Source: Glossina fuscipes
Taxonomy: Eukaryota > Arthropoda > Insecta > Diptera > Glossinidae
NCBI RefSeq assembly: GCF_014805625.2
Contig: NW_023998440.1
Location: forward strand, 2,764,993 to 2,828,992
Direction of reading: 5' to 3'
DNA: 64,000 nt
The notes below the pieces were generated by a model that had not been told where the DNA came from, did no database searches, and saw nothing but the letters and a program-made list of their open reading frames with translations. The position numbers were made by a program, and so were the translations under genes. Shown piece after piece: positions 47,630 to 60,529 of the stretch; the first letter of the stretch is position 1, and each line of letters opens with the position of its first letter.

Positions 47630-47945
47630 CAGTCACGAGGGCTTCAGATAGATCCACATTTTAATACCTTCAGAGTCAATCTCGAATCGATTTAAGCTCG
47701 CCTGTCCGCCTGTCTGACTGTCTGTGTACACATTGTAATTTTTGAGTTATTTTAATCAAATTTTATTATCCGACTTCCTTTGGCCTAAAGGTGAATGCTA
47801 TTCAAAATGGTTCGGATCGGCGCACTTCCCATCTAAAGTCAAATTTTGCATAGTCGTTATAAAACTGACTGTGTTACATGAAAGGATGTAGGGTATTTAA
47901 TGGCGGGCTGTGTTCCACTATAGTGCATTTATTCGTTTGCAGCTG
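47630..47945 (-). repeat. Family B dispersed repeat, copy B12
   Basis: 'agatagatccacattttaat', 'gcctgtccgcctgtctgactgtctg', 'tttttgagttattttaat', 'ggttcggatcgg' and, at its left end in reverse, 'gtagggtatttaatggcgggctgtg' and 'ccactatagtgcatt'. Confidence 0.65.
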
Positions 47946-48134
47946 CAAATGAATACAATTGCTTTAATAAAACCATTTGTAATAAGTGCCGTATGAGCGA
48001 TTTACTTATTAATATTATGCTAAAAATGTATGAAAAAAAATTTCATTTATTTGTTCTTTCTCACTGCCAAAGAAGGTTTTGGGGAAAAGCTAAAATTTTG
48101 TGATAAAAAAAAAAATAATATGTAAAAACGAGTG

Positions 48135-48445
48135 AAAATATTTTGGTCTATTACAGTCCCCTTAAATCCGCTTAGCTATTCATAGCGCAAGTAGAAGTGA
48201 ACGAAAAAGTGATCGCTCCCCTTCGAAGCACTTTCAGCAGAGTTCGTCTTTGAGACGGAAAAAAAAGTCGGTATCGTTCCCTATACGTTAAACATGAAAA
48301 TGCGTGGAACAACATTGCACGGACAGAGAGACAGACAAGCTTAGATCGATGCCGACTCTATTTCAAGTCATTCTATGGGTTTATGCATTCGCAAAGCTAA
48401 TATACTTACATACCTTGCAACCGCAAGCGGCGTAACTGATAATGA
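48135..48445 (+). repeat. Family B fragment B13
   Basis: Eroded copy: 'gaacgaaaaagtgatcgctcccc', 'agagttcgtctttgagacgg', 'ggacagagagacagacaagc', 'ttagatcgatgccgac', ending in 'gcaaccgcaagcggcgtaac'. Confidence 0.55.
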
Positions 48446-49648
48446 AGAAAGAAAACAAAAAAGTTGTGCCGAAGCGCTCACTAAAGCTAAAAAATTAAAA
48501 TAATTTAAAAAAAACATCGAAGATCGAAGACGTAACGTGGAAACTTGAATATTAAATTTATGGAAAGTGATTACTTTTCGCTTATAGCTTGCTATGAAAA
48601 CTACAACTCACATTTAAAAAGAAATACTTTTTTATATTTCTGATTAAAAAAAAATCATAATAATGTCGAATAACTTTAAGGTCATATCGAATTTCATTCA
48701 ATGGCAAGTATGCGACGGTGGCGTGTTTTATGTTGGAACATTATTCTCCCTTTGCCACAAATTTGTTACAAATGCCAGAAAAAAGAGCTTTGTACAGAAA
48801 CAGAAAACTAAGTTCTTTTTTCACGCTTACGCGGTTGTATGTATGTAAGCATTCTTTTTTCGATTGAAGAGTTTGGGAATTGAAAAGAGTGCTGCGATTT
48901 TGTTTTGTTGTTATTTCAGTTTCCCTCACTTAAACATTTTTCTTCACATGAGCCCTTGTCGCCACACACTCGCAAGAGGTGTTAACATTTCAATTTAAAA
49001 TCAATAAATCAAAGTACATAAGTATGCTAGCAGTTGCGACAAATATTTGCGTACCGTAGTGTGCGTTAACTTTGTTCTATCCTTTGTATCGTTTTGAGTA
49101 GATAGTCCTGAACCCTTTCCTTATCGGATTGCCAAAAGTTCAACATCTATAAGCTGCAATTAAGCGAACAAACGGTTCGATTACAATTTTCTTGTGCTTC
49201 CTAGGCTGCAATATTTTGCTATTCTATTCTCAGGAAAAAATTTGCGACACTCACCACGACAGGGCTTGCTCGCAAAGATCCTTAACGATTGCTCAGATCT
49301 TTCTTTTATTTCATAGAATTTTTTTCACGTAGTGTTACATCATCGAATGACCACAAAAAGCTTAAAATTTTTTAGATTTCCAATTACATACAAATATAGG
49401 TCTGTGTACGTATTTTGTGTACAATAACTGGATACACTTTGAAAATTGTATATATTTGTACGTTGGCAAGTTTTATTTTACTTCACAGAGGTGAAGTATA
49501 TGTAAATAAAACAAATATTGAATCTATGATAAATGTATGTATGTATGTGAATAGATTCATAAGACTCTTGTGTATGTAAATAGAATGCATATACGTAAAC
49601 TTAGAGATAAAAGAGAATAAATACAAAGAATAAGTAAATAAAGTAAGC

Positions 49649-49672
49649 AAAAAAAAAAAAAAAAAAAAAAAA
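49649..49672. repeat. A24 homopolymer
   Basis: Twenty-four A residues. The 72-codon Phe-rich - strand ORF at 49483-49701 is its translation. Confidence 0.9.
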
Positions 49673-49896
49673 TATATGATTGAACTGAGCCAATTACACA
49701 ATAAATATTGAAGAGATCGATGAGTGTTAAAGAAATATTTGCGTGGATTATTTATGTGCAGGTTAAGCTATGTATAAGTCATTCGAAATAACTGTAGTTC
49801 ACGTTTTCTTTGTTTCGTTCTTTGGACAGTTCTAGAAAACGAGTTGTTTTTAAGTGTACTCAAGAAGATTTTACTTTACTGTAACTTTATATTACC

Positions 49897-49919
49897 AAAA
49901 AAAAAAAAAAAAAAAAAAA
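49897..49919. repeat. A23 homopolymer
   Basis: Twenty-three A residues, 224 bp after the A24 tract. Confidence 0.9.
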
Positions 49920-51345
49920 TCTCATTTCCTTATCCAGGTTATATCAAAATTGTTTTGAGAATTAAATTACACAATCAACGTAATGGAAGACCTTAACATT
50001 GCAAGTATAAGTGTAAGAATCTAATTAAAATAAGTCAATACAATAATAACCCGATTTCCTTTCCCTTCAAGGTGTAAGAAAGTAATCGTAAAAACCCGAA
50101 AGAACAAGTAGATTAGCTGGTTTAGCTTATCCGCTAGCTCCGATCATTTGAGTTCACTGATAGGGATGGCTAGGCTGGCTTAGCTTAGCATTTATCACTG
50201 AGTGACTGATAGGACCATAGGATTAGCAGGTCAACTGGTGTGACTTGACTGTGACACTACACGTATAGGGTGTAGAATGGCGTAGATTGTGGCCACGAAT
50301 ACGTGCTTGTGGCTGCCTGTCGTAATACAAAGCGTTTGTTTTCAGGAACAAAAGCATAAAATTTAATTCGCTATACTGGTTTTTGGTTTTCTCCACATTT
50401 CTCCTTTGTAAACCAACCTACCTACAAATAAACGAAATTAATAATTACAAGATCCAAGTATTTTTATTCTATACATTTCTGCGAAACGGACATTCTGGGG
50501 AGCCTTGAGTTTATGCCCCGGCTAAGAAGAACTGTTACATAAGTTAAGCAATTCTAATGGAGGTCACATAAAAGTAATGGCAATTCGGAAAAGAGAACAA
50601 AATGTTAACAATCTTTATGGAGGGAAAAATTATGATGTATGAAGTTAAAGTTGACTAAAGGCCTCTTGAACTAGGTAAGAAGCCTAACCAATCAAACGAA
50701 ACTTTTGCGAGCAATTCTTCGCTTACTAAGGACAAGGATATGGGAAGGAAAACTTTTTTCATCGAAACGGAAATCAATGAATCATATCCTAATAAACAAA
50801 AATAAATTAATGTTTGCGAGAAGAAGCCATTAATTGATGGTTCTATTTATTATATACTGGCCTGCCTCTTATGAGATGGAAGCGCAAATCCCTACATAAT
50901 TATCTGTTTCGAACATTTCACGTGCGGCTTAAATTTATATAGATTGTGCAATATGCAGTTTACCGGTTATTATGTGATGTATATTTGCATGCAAATGCAT
51001 TAATTTTAATATTTAATAACATGAAAATAAATTGATTTATTTACATATACATTCGCAATGGTATGTTATGTGGTAGGGTTTCTAAAGGATAAGGAAGTGT
51101 GTACACATTTACGTGGCAGGAGATTTATATTATCGGCTATTTTTTACGAAATTTTAACGCCTGCAATTAATTAGCAATTATACGGTTTAAAGGATCATAA
51201 ACCAAGAATAAATGATAAATTTTATTATAAACAATAAATTTATTTTTTGCTCCACGAATATCAATAATAATTAATTTGAGTTTTTACTTATCATAATTTG
51301 GTTTAGTATTTAATCGCATTTTTGCTTATTGATTATTACATGCAA

Positions 51346-51870
51346 AGCAAGCAAGTAAGAGAATTATATTCGGTTGTGATCGAATCTTTCATACCCATCG
51401 CCGTGATCCGAAAAAAGGAAGAAGAGCTAAATTTTCATACTCTATCATATTGGAGGCGCGCGATTGATTTTCTCTATTTTTAGAATAAAAGCGGAAATTT
51501 ATATAGAGTGCATGTTGTACTTTATGAGTAACAAGCAAAAAACGTGGAAAATCAAGGTGTTCGCAGTATTTGTTATACAAATGTGCGTGCTTTATAGGCG
51601 TGTTCTTTCAAAAGTTTGGTTCATTTTCAAATTCATTTGCAATTTTGTACGCGATTTCTTCATTTCTGCGAATAGGAGATTGTTTACCGTAGATACCACC
51701 CAATTGCGCAGACGGACAGATGGATATATGGATGGGCGGACATGCTTACGTTTGTTCCAAATTGAAATACCACATTGTAAAATTAGGCATGAATATATAA
51801 CACACTGTGAAATTAAGTAGGTGCGGCCGATTTTTTCCATATTTGTGGAGATACTATAGCATATCATTCA
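51346..51870 (+). repeat. Family A dispersed repeat, copy A5 (left part)
   Basis: Left end 'caagtaagagaattatattc' at 51352-51371, 'catacccatcgccg' at 51389-51402, then 'gcgatttcttcatttctgcg', 'gcggacatgcttacg' and a 'gtgcggccgattttttcc' block. The right half is replaced by sequence resembling family B. Confidence 0.65.
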
Positions 51871-52747
51871 GAACTACTTTCTGAAGCGATCTAAGCTTAT
51901 CTATCTGCATTATGGTATTCAACTTAGAGGTCGCATGTTTCAGTCCAAGGACGAATGCTAATGAGTTCGTCTACTCAAGAAACAAGTTTAATATCTTCAC
52001 GCTCTTGATCAACATATGTGGACGTTATTATTACAACTATTGGTAATAAAGAGAACCAAAATCGATACGAATTTATTCAATACAAAATCGCGCAACAAGA
52101 AAAGCAAAAGTTTCATGTTTTCGCTGCATTGTCAACGACATTTCAAATGTATAGTAAAAAAAGACTGAAGTAAATTTTCGGCATTTTCCCGTAACAATGG
52201 GATTATATGAATATATCGGGAATATTCGATAAAAATAATTTCCAGATATTTACCTTTATCGTTTGAGGTAACGCTTGACGCTATTGATATTAAATACGCC
52301 AACAGAAACCTTTAAAAATGATTGTACTTTTTAAAGGCCAACATATAGACAGACAGTAAGTATAACAAATCCAATTCAAAGAAGAGGAGTTTTCCAAGAG
52401 GCGTACATTTTGAAATTTGAAATGTATCAACCTGTTTGCACGAGATATGGGTCCACAGTGCTACGTCGTGAAGGATGTGGATATGTCTGCCTCACTCTAT
52501 GGAAAGTCGCAAATTTGTCCATTAAATTGCTTTTCAATTTTTATTAATAACTGCTGTTCACCTATTAATTCTCTTCAATCAACATCTCTTCTGGAGGTTC
52601 CGGTATGCGCGGAATGTATGAAACCATTTCATTCATAAACTACCACTAGCGCTAAGCGACTAGAAATTAGGACGTTAGTTGTTTTTCCCATCATTTTGCT
52701 TTCGAGTTCCTTTTAATGTACCGCGAAAATTGCATAAAATAAACAAA
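51871..52747. other. No gene seen; probable family B scrap at 51885-51975
   Basis: 51885-51975 ('gatctaagcttatctatctgcat', 'cagtccaaggacgaatgct') looks like a reverse family B fragment. The 73-codon ORF at 52417-52638 has seven Cys but no recognisable spacing. Confidence 0.4.
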
Positions 52748-53577
52748 AAAAATTAAATTCGGTCGCAAGGAAATCTTTTGTACCCATCATCGTTTACCCC
52801 AAAAAAAGACAAAAGAAGTAGTGTGGATTGGCCGCAGGTGATTTTTCCTATTTTCAAAATAAAAGTTTTTGTCGTATAGGCATGTGGGCGGTGTAGGCGT
52901 CTTCTTTGAAAAATTTACGTCAATCCCAAATTTTTTTGCAAATTTGTAGGCGATATCTTTATTTTCGCTGGCGGGAGAATGTTTTACACAAGTTCTACAA
53001 CTTTCTAAAGTTGTACAAGCAGCCAGATGGACCGACGAACAGTCGGACTTGTTTAGGTGCATTTCAGATTTGTAAGAGATTTTGAAGCTTGTTACTGTGC
53101 GTTATAAAGGTATTAAAAAAATACTTAAATTTTGATACACTATAATATTGAGTAGGCGTGGTCTCTTTTTGTACAAAAATGCTAGATCATCGCCCATAAA
53201 ATATGCGTTCAAATTTTTGTACATTTATTTGCTATAGTTTATGAGTAATGGCCAAAAATTAATTTTTCTCATTTCTTTTAAAAAACAGAGTTGTTCTTAG
53301 CTTACGTGGTGCTGTGTCCTTCAACCGTTTTGGCTCGTTTTTAATATCAACCTGCGTACAAGAACTTGCATTGTTTCTGCTAAAGTTTAAGTCGATTACC
53401 TCATTTTTGCGGCCACAAAAACGAATAGACGGAGAGACGGACGTTGATTTAGAATTTGATGCCGATTAAGAATATGTGTACCTTTTTGGGGTCTCTGATG
53501 TTTCCTTCTGGGCGTTGCAAACGATTTGATAAAATGAATACACCGCTAATCCTTCGGTGGTGGATATAAAAAGTTCT
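52748..53577 (+). repeat. Family A dispersed repeat, copy A6 (complete)
   Basis: Runs from 'aaattaaattcggtcgc' to 'ccttcggtggtggatataaaa' (53551-53571) with all internal blocks in order, so it is useful as a reference copy. The - strand frame at 52787-53062 (91 codons) has IAYKFAKKFGIDVNFSK, comparable with copy A3. Confidence 0.8.
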
Positions 53578-54835
53578 TGAACAGGTTAAAATTGTTTCAT
53601 TCAACAAAAGTCTGCTTAGCATGTGTTGAATATGTAAAATTCACTTGAAAATGCGCGACGCAATATGTTCTTATTAATTTTTTATTACTTATACGTACGG
53701 TTTAGAAGAATGCTCTCATTTTTTAAAACACGGTTAGTTGATGGTACGTCTATTGTATCACACGTATACATATAGAAGCTGATGTCTCTGACATATCTAC
53801 GAGTTTACGATATATGAATATATTTTTGACTTTTGCACTTTTTCACTTTGAGTTCGTAAAATATGAATGTCTGCAGACATTTTGCCATTTGATATTTTTC
53901 TAATCTTTTATTATAGTTCACCTGTCTTCACGCCACAAAAAAAGACATCATTTATGTGCTATTCATCCAGGGACGTAAATATGGGATATGAAATATGAAC
54001 ATATATATATTTGTATATGTATTGTCTATATTTAATATCGTTTAAATGTGTCGTTTATGTATTTTGTGTCACATATTTTGTGGGCTTTGACATTAAATTG
54101 TCTCTGTTACGTGTTTGGCATTAAAACAAAAACAAGAACGTGCTTATTACAAACGGAGTTAACAATCTCCTTCCAATCTTAATAGACCAGGCAACCGCAA
54201 CAACCGTTATAATGGTCTGTTTGATATTTAAACGGTGGCAGTGACGGCGATGGACATAAAAATAAAGCATAGAATAACATGAAAGGCAGATAAATAAATG
54301 GAGATGGAGAGAGATAGGTAGAGAGAGCCATAGGGCAAGAGAGAATAGGAAACTTTAGTTTTACATCATTAAACCGATGTGAACGGCATCCACAGCAACC
54401 GCTAACATAACAACAGACAAGAGTAACAAGCGGCATTAATATTTCATTCTAACTTCAAGCCGTCTTTTTTACACTGTGTTATCTTTACGAACGAGCCAAC
54501 AAAAGCACATACATATTGTACTTTTAAAATGCAATGCAAGTGTGCTGGAAAGTGTAAACTGTTTATATCCATCCATGCCATGCCCCATATTAATAATTAT
54601 ATGAAGGAAAGCAATTTTTATTCGAGGAAAAATATGGAAGAAAATCCTTCACTAAATAAAAAAAGAAAAAACAAAAATTAAGAATTCGTTTAAGTTAAGC
54701 TTTAGAGTGAAATTCCTTTCAAATTTAATACTCGGCATAAAAGCTTTTCACTAATCTCTAGCAATTCCGGGAACCTCTATAGGCTTCATTTTAATTTACC
54801 CACCACACAAGCTCTATATTATGGTTATCATATGA
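53578..54835. other. No gene seen
   Basis: AT-rich with a purine-rich GAGAGATAGGTAGAGAGAG stretch near 54308-54326. The 85-codon - strand ORF at 54179-54436 is Pro/Leu/Cys-rich and unsupported. Confidence 0.5.
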
Positions 54836-55752
54836 TAAGGAAATTATGTTGAATTCCCATCGAATCTTTTATACCCATCACCGCTGACCTATCAAAGATT
54901 GAAAAAAAAAAACAAATATATAAATATGCATATCCCATAGGGTAGTGTGGGCGTGGCTGATTGATATTCCTGTAGAAAAATTGTGTGGAAATTTATATCG
55001 TGCATCCGTTGTAGTTTATGAGCAATGACAGGAAAGTAAAGGTCTTGTAAGTTTTGGTTGTATCAATGTGCTGGTATTGTAGGTGTGTTCTGCGATTTGT
55101 TCCGGCCGGTTTCAAACTCTTTTGCCAATTTGTAGGCGATATCTTCGTTTTTGCGAACGATCGAATGTTTCCCACACTTACCACATGGTTAGCCAGATGA
55201 ATGGATGGATAGACAAACAGATAGACTTCTTTAAGTGCATTCCGAATCTGTAAGTAGCCAAAAATTTATATACTTTATGATGATATAATATTTGGTAGTA
55301 AGTTTTTCCAATTTACTTAGAGGTACTACAACATCACTCACTCAGTATACCTTCACACTTTCGTAGATTTAGCTGCTTTAGTTCATGAGTAGAAATATTT
55401 TATACATTTTGAAAAACAGAAGCGATCTCAGTTTATTTGTTACTGCAAGCGTGTCCTTCGACCTATTTAGCCCATTCTCAATACCACTCTGCGTACAAGA
55501 ACTTGCAATGTTTCTGTCGAATTTGAAGTCGAAAGCTATATTTTTACGGCCAGGAGAATATTTACAATAGACGTTATACAGACAGACAGACAGCCAGTTT
55601 CGCAGACTCACATCCTTAAATGGATTTAGAGTTTGATGCTGATCAAGAATATGTATAGTTTGTGGGTTCGCCGAAACTACCTTCTGGGGGTTGCAAACGT
55701 TTTGGCAAAATGAATATGCTCCTCATCCTTCGGTGATGGGTATAAAAAAGAA
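54836..55752 (+). repeat. Family A dispersed repeat, copy A7 (complete, inverted ends)
   Basis: A complete copy of about 915 bp. TTTTATACCCATCACCG at 54867-54883 is perfectly complementary in reverse to CGGTGATGGGTATAAAA at 55731-55747, a 17-bp subterminal inverted repeat. Internal blocks include 'aagcgtgtccttcgacctatttagccc', shared closely with A8. Confidence 0.8.
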
Positions 55753-56768
55753 GGAATACTCCAACGATACGAACAAGTGCATGTGTTTTTAATAAGCGTG
55801 GATAATGCTATCGATTTAATCATGGCCGTTTGTTTCCCTGTCTATTTACCATAATCTCAATTTAATCTGCAAAACGTTTTCTATAACAATAAACTGCAGT
55901 TTAAGTGTTTTGGTTATTTTGTATTTTCATTGTCGATGAAAAATTCAACAATCGACTAAATCGATTTTAGATAATTGCAGACAAATAGATTTCATGATAA
56001 TGTTTTTACTATATGTGTGTTTGTTTGTCTACAGTATTTTTTGGGGTGTAAAGTATGTATGTCACCTTTTAGGTGCATTATGGTGTAGAGCGATAGCTCA
56101 TACTTATTGACATATTATTATGTTATACTATGGGTATGCATTAGGATGCTTAAGCTTATTTAGCTTATTGCGTGTACAGAGTCACCATCAACTTTTGATA
56201 ATATCTTCACAATAACTGCATTGTATAAGATGACATTATTACGTACGACCTGTCCTGTTGATATTCTCTGACATCATCTTAATAAAATTTTATGCTTAGC
56301 ATCATCTCGTCGAATCTCGGCGAATGAATGCCATTCGTATCAAAAAGAGTCGCATTGAGTTATGTACAGTGAATAATTTCTTTCTTGTTTTCTGTTGCTA
56401 AACGTAACGCCGTTATATAAATGTCTCTTATCCTTACAATGATTTACGTGTCGAGCTGATTAATTTTCTTGCATTAACTTGAATATGTCCGATAGCGTTA
56501 CAAGAGAGGAAAACAATAAAATTTATGTAAGCATAAGTTTTCTTCGTTTCTCCTCTCGTTTGAATTTCAATTTACGCATATATGTTTAATTATTTATATT
56601 TCAAATCTCAAGTGCGGTAGAGTTTTATATAAAGCCGATACCGTTCGATGCCTATGCTTTAAGTCTTCAATCTTACAATTTATCCTCTGGCTAGATTAAT
56701 AATAAATGAAATTAATTGGTTTGAGTTATGTCCAGTAAATATAATTGTGTCAAAAAAACAAAGAAAAA
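55753..56768. other. No gene seen
   Basis: AT-rich spacer between two complete family A copies. Confidence 0.5.
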
Positions 56769-57592
56769 AACAAGTAGGAAAATTAAATTCGGTCTCGAAC
56801 GAATCTTTGATCCCATCACCCATCACCGTTTTCCCCCAAAAAAACACAAAAGAAGTAAAAGAACAAAATTCTCATGTTCTATAACGTGGAGTGGGCGCAA
56901 TTGACTTCTTCTATTTGCAAAAATAAAAATTTTTGTCGTATAGACATGTGGGCGATGTAGGCGAGTCCTTTGAAAAGATTAGGTCAATTCCAAACTCTTT
57001 TTCAGTTATATGGACAGACGAACAATCGGACATGTTTAGGTGCATTCAAGATTTAAAACTAGCGAAGAATTTCGATGCTTTATGAAGTTTTTTATCCTTG
57101 CTTCTTGCTTCTTAAAAAGGTATTGAAAAGACAATTAAATTTTGATGCACTATAATATTGGGTAGACGTGGTCAAATTTTTCAATTTTTGTACACAAATA
57201 CTGCAGCATCGCCCAAAAAATATGCGATAGTTTATGAGTGATAGGCAAAAACCAATTTTTCATTCCCTTTGAGAAACGCAGATATTCTTAGTTTACTTGT
57301 TACTGCAAGCGTGTCCTTCGACCTATTTAGCCCATTTTCAACCTGCGTACAAAAACTTGCAATGTTTCTGCCAAATTTGAAGTCGAAAGCTGTATTTTTA
57401 TGGCCAGGAGAATGTTTACAATGCAGACGGATAGACAGCCGGTACAGCAGACGCTTATGCTTAAATGGATTTAGAATTTGATGCCGATCAAGAATATATA
57501 TATTTTGAGGAGTCTCCGATGCTTCCTTCTGGGCCTTGCACACGTTTTGACAAAATGAATATACCCCTCATCCTTCGGTGATCGGCATAACA
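56769..57592 (+). repeat. Family A dispersed repeat, copy A8 (complete)
   Basis: Left end AACAAGTAGGAAAATTAAAT at 56769-56788; right end 'catccttcggtgatcggcat' at 57569-57588. The left 'cccatcacc' block is locally duplicated ('cccatcacccatcaccg', 56812-56828). The 103-codon - strand ORF at 57232-57543 is repeat sequence, similar to the frame in A7. Confidence 0.8.
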
Positions 57593-60529
57593 AGAATAAC
57601 CACAGTTTATGGGCAGATTCAGTTAGTTCGAACGTTTGGAAACCTCAAAAGGAAGCTTCGGAGTCCTTTCGAAAAGTGTAGAATTCATTGGGGTGTCTTC
57701 GTCTGTCCGTCTGTCAACCTGTGTGATCTTTGCTGGAAGCATTCGGTTGACCTGAAAAATGAAGCTAACAGCTTTTAGCTTGAATATGGGCTAAATCGGT
57801 CAAACGGCACACTTACAACACAGCGTAAGCTGATAACACCTCTGCTCTTTGGTATTTTTCCCCAATTATACGGGAGTTATGGTAGGCACAGGTCAAGCAT
57901 TTCGAATTGTATTCTACAAAAATAGAAAAGATCATCCACGCCCAGGATCCAGGTTTGTAGAGTATGAATATTTCGTTTTCTTGCCTTTTTTTTAGTCATG
58001 TTTAGACTAGCGATGGTGGATGGTATAAAAGAATTACAATTATTATGATCATTATCTTCTCTTTATGTACACATTACATATGGGGTTCTTTCGATGCAAT
58101 TTTCATTCATTAATCTTATATTAACCTCATACATGGCTTTTTTTTTGCTAATACAATGAATGTATTACGTACTTAAGCTATGAGATAGGAGATGATGAGA
58201 TCAGATGATATTTTGGTAACGCTAATTAAATAGACAGACAAAAAAAATAAAAGAAAACAAGCCCACACACTTTTTCAATAATATTTTTGAAGATTTGCAT
58301 TTTCTTCTCTGTTTTCCTTTCCTCTAAAAGCCGATAAAGTCTAATACCACACCAAGCACCTTGCAGTAAATGAACATTTAGGTCATTGTTTATATGTTCT
58401 CTCAGGAATGTTCTCCTAAAGATGGTTTAATCAGAATTTAATTTCAAATTAAAAATTTTTAATTTTTGCTTTTCACTGGGCGATTATTCTGGAAGAAAAC
58501 AAAACTAAATGTATCTATGTTATTTGTTCTCTTATCTGCTACAATTTTAAGGGGGAAAAAAAATTAATTAAAACTAAGAGCCTGCACCCTCACTTAGTTA
58601 TAACAAATCAAATCCTTCGCGCCGGATAGCAATAATAATTAAAGTTAAAAGAACCCCAAGGCGAATGCTTTCCGTAATTATTTATAAATTTTTCCAAATG
58701 TGTATTAGTTGTGCAAACGCAGAAAAGGTTATATAAATTTCCTCTTCGAGAAAGTCTTGATTAATTCACTTTTATGTACCGTAAGTTGAAGTTATTCTAA
58801 ATTTTGCCCGCTACGTTTGCGCCGGCTTATCTGTTTCTCACTGGCGTCAAGTAATATAACGAGATAGAGGGCCGAGACTGTTGCAACAAGTAGTCCTCTA
58901 TCACTAGGCCAGGCACCCTATGTAGTTCATGTAAGCTTGATCAATGCAATATTCTTTGGCGAATTACGCATGTCGTCCTATTGCTAGCTTATGTTGAAAT
59001 TTTAACTATCGGAATACCTGTCATAAAAAATTGAAGCCCACCCACGATTGTTGATTGAAATAATATGCAAAAAGTCTGAAAGGTTTAAAATATTTGTATC
59101 ACTAACTATCTATCTAGAATCTAGAATACACGCCTATCCGAAATTTATATAGGAATCGATTTCTGTAGGGGCTTAATGTAGGCTAAAATGCCGAAATTAC
59201 GAAGACAGAATTGATCTGATTTTTTATCTCGAATCCAATTTACATTTACTTATTTGTAACTGAAAAGCTTATAAAAGCGAAATCCATAAAGAGGTTATAA
59301 AGGCGTGTAGATAGTATTTATAATAGGGTAATTAAGGTCATCATGAATAATGCTCACTGCCAGTATATGTCGAATAAGAAAACATAGTCATTGATTTTTG
59401 AAGTTAATTGATTTTGGCTTGAAGAGAGAATCCTTGCAGATGGGAGCTACTGGTGGCAGCTCTAAGATTTCAGGGGAAGAGGCCCTTATGAAATCTGAGA
59501 ATTCCTAGTAGTTTTGCTCAATTGAAAGCGCCGATCGAAAAAGCGGGGTGGTTGTTGAATTTAACAGTCTTAAAAGAATAAATCTCTCACTCGCATCTTC
59601 ACAAGAATATTTTACGAAAACTCGAACGTAAGAGGACATGTGATCTCCAAATTGGATATTTTAGACAAAGCCGATTTTATAGTTCAATTTTTACTTTAGG
59701 TAGATTATGTACAGTACGCCCAGTAATCCCTGCAATGCACGACTATACATCTGACATTAAAAGAGAGAATGGATGAACTTAATTTTGATGGTGGTTGGTA
59801 TGTGCACACTTAGATTGTAGAGTTTTCCTAAAGTTGGAGAAACTTTTACGTTACTATTATTCATAGGGAAGGCTAAGGTTTAATTTGTTATTGAGCTTCC
59901 ATTAATTCAATATACGTATTGAAATTGATCCCACTATGTCTAGAACGGTCCGTAGAATGGTTTTTAATTTACTCGTTACGTTTATGGAGAAAGAATTATT
60001 GAGCGTGTAAGAGAGAGCTGACTACTTTAACAACTCGTTGAAGTAACTCTGACGGAAATCTATCGGTTATTATTAAAGTCTATATATTTTTAAACATTAA
60101 TTATGAAATAGATCTGTATGTGGAAATGAAGCTTTTTTTTTTGGGTATAATTTATTCAATAGTTGGTAGATATATTTCAGGCTAAATATTAAAAAATTCT
60201 TTTTTCAAGTTTTTATCCAATTACATGCTACTAATTAAAACAAGTTAAAAAAAAAAAACGGGTTTACCTAAGATTAGGATTCACTCTAATTAAAAAGACA
60301 GAGAAAAACCTTTAGTTTGATATTTTATTGGCGAAGAAAATAGGATACTTTCTACGTAGTTTCCATTTGGGGCCAACAATTGATTTCAATTGAAAGTTTA
60401 AATGCTTTAGCTTAAAACACTGTTGCACTCAGCAAATAATAATAAAGCCATCAAAGAGCTCGTGATTAACAAGATATCAATAACTTTTATCTGTCCTTAT
60501 GCTACTGAAGCGTTGAAGTTAATATTAAA
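57593..60529. other. No gene seen in 2.9 kb
   Basis: 57600-58035 holds 'gtctgtccgtctgtcaacc' and a terminal 'gcgatggtggatggtataaaag', probably another eroded A/B-type repeat. The remainder is AT-rich without repeats that I can match. Confidence 0.45.

Larger units (their letters stand above)
48446..51345. other. No gene seen in 2.9 kb; long A-tracts
   Basis: AT-rich, with A24 at 49649-49672, A23 at 49897-49919 and a (TGTA)n run at 49534-49549. Either A-tract could be the tail of an old retroposon, but I recognise no body upstream of them. Confidence 0.5.

Noticed and set aside
57232..57543. 103-codon - strand ORF
   Set aside because: Inside family A copy A8, with a similar frame in A7 (55378-55611).
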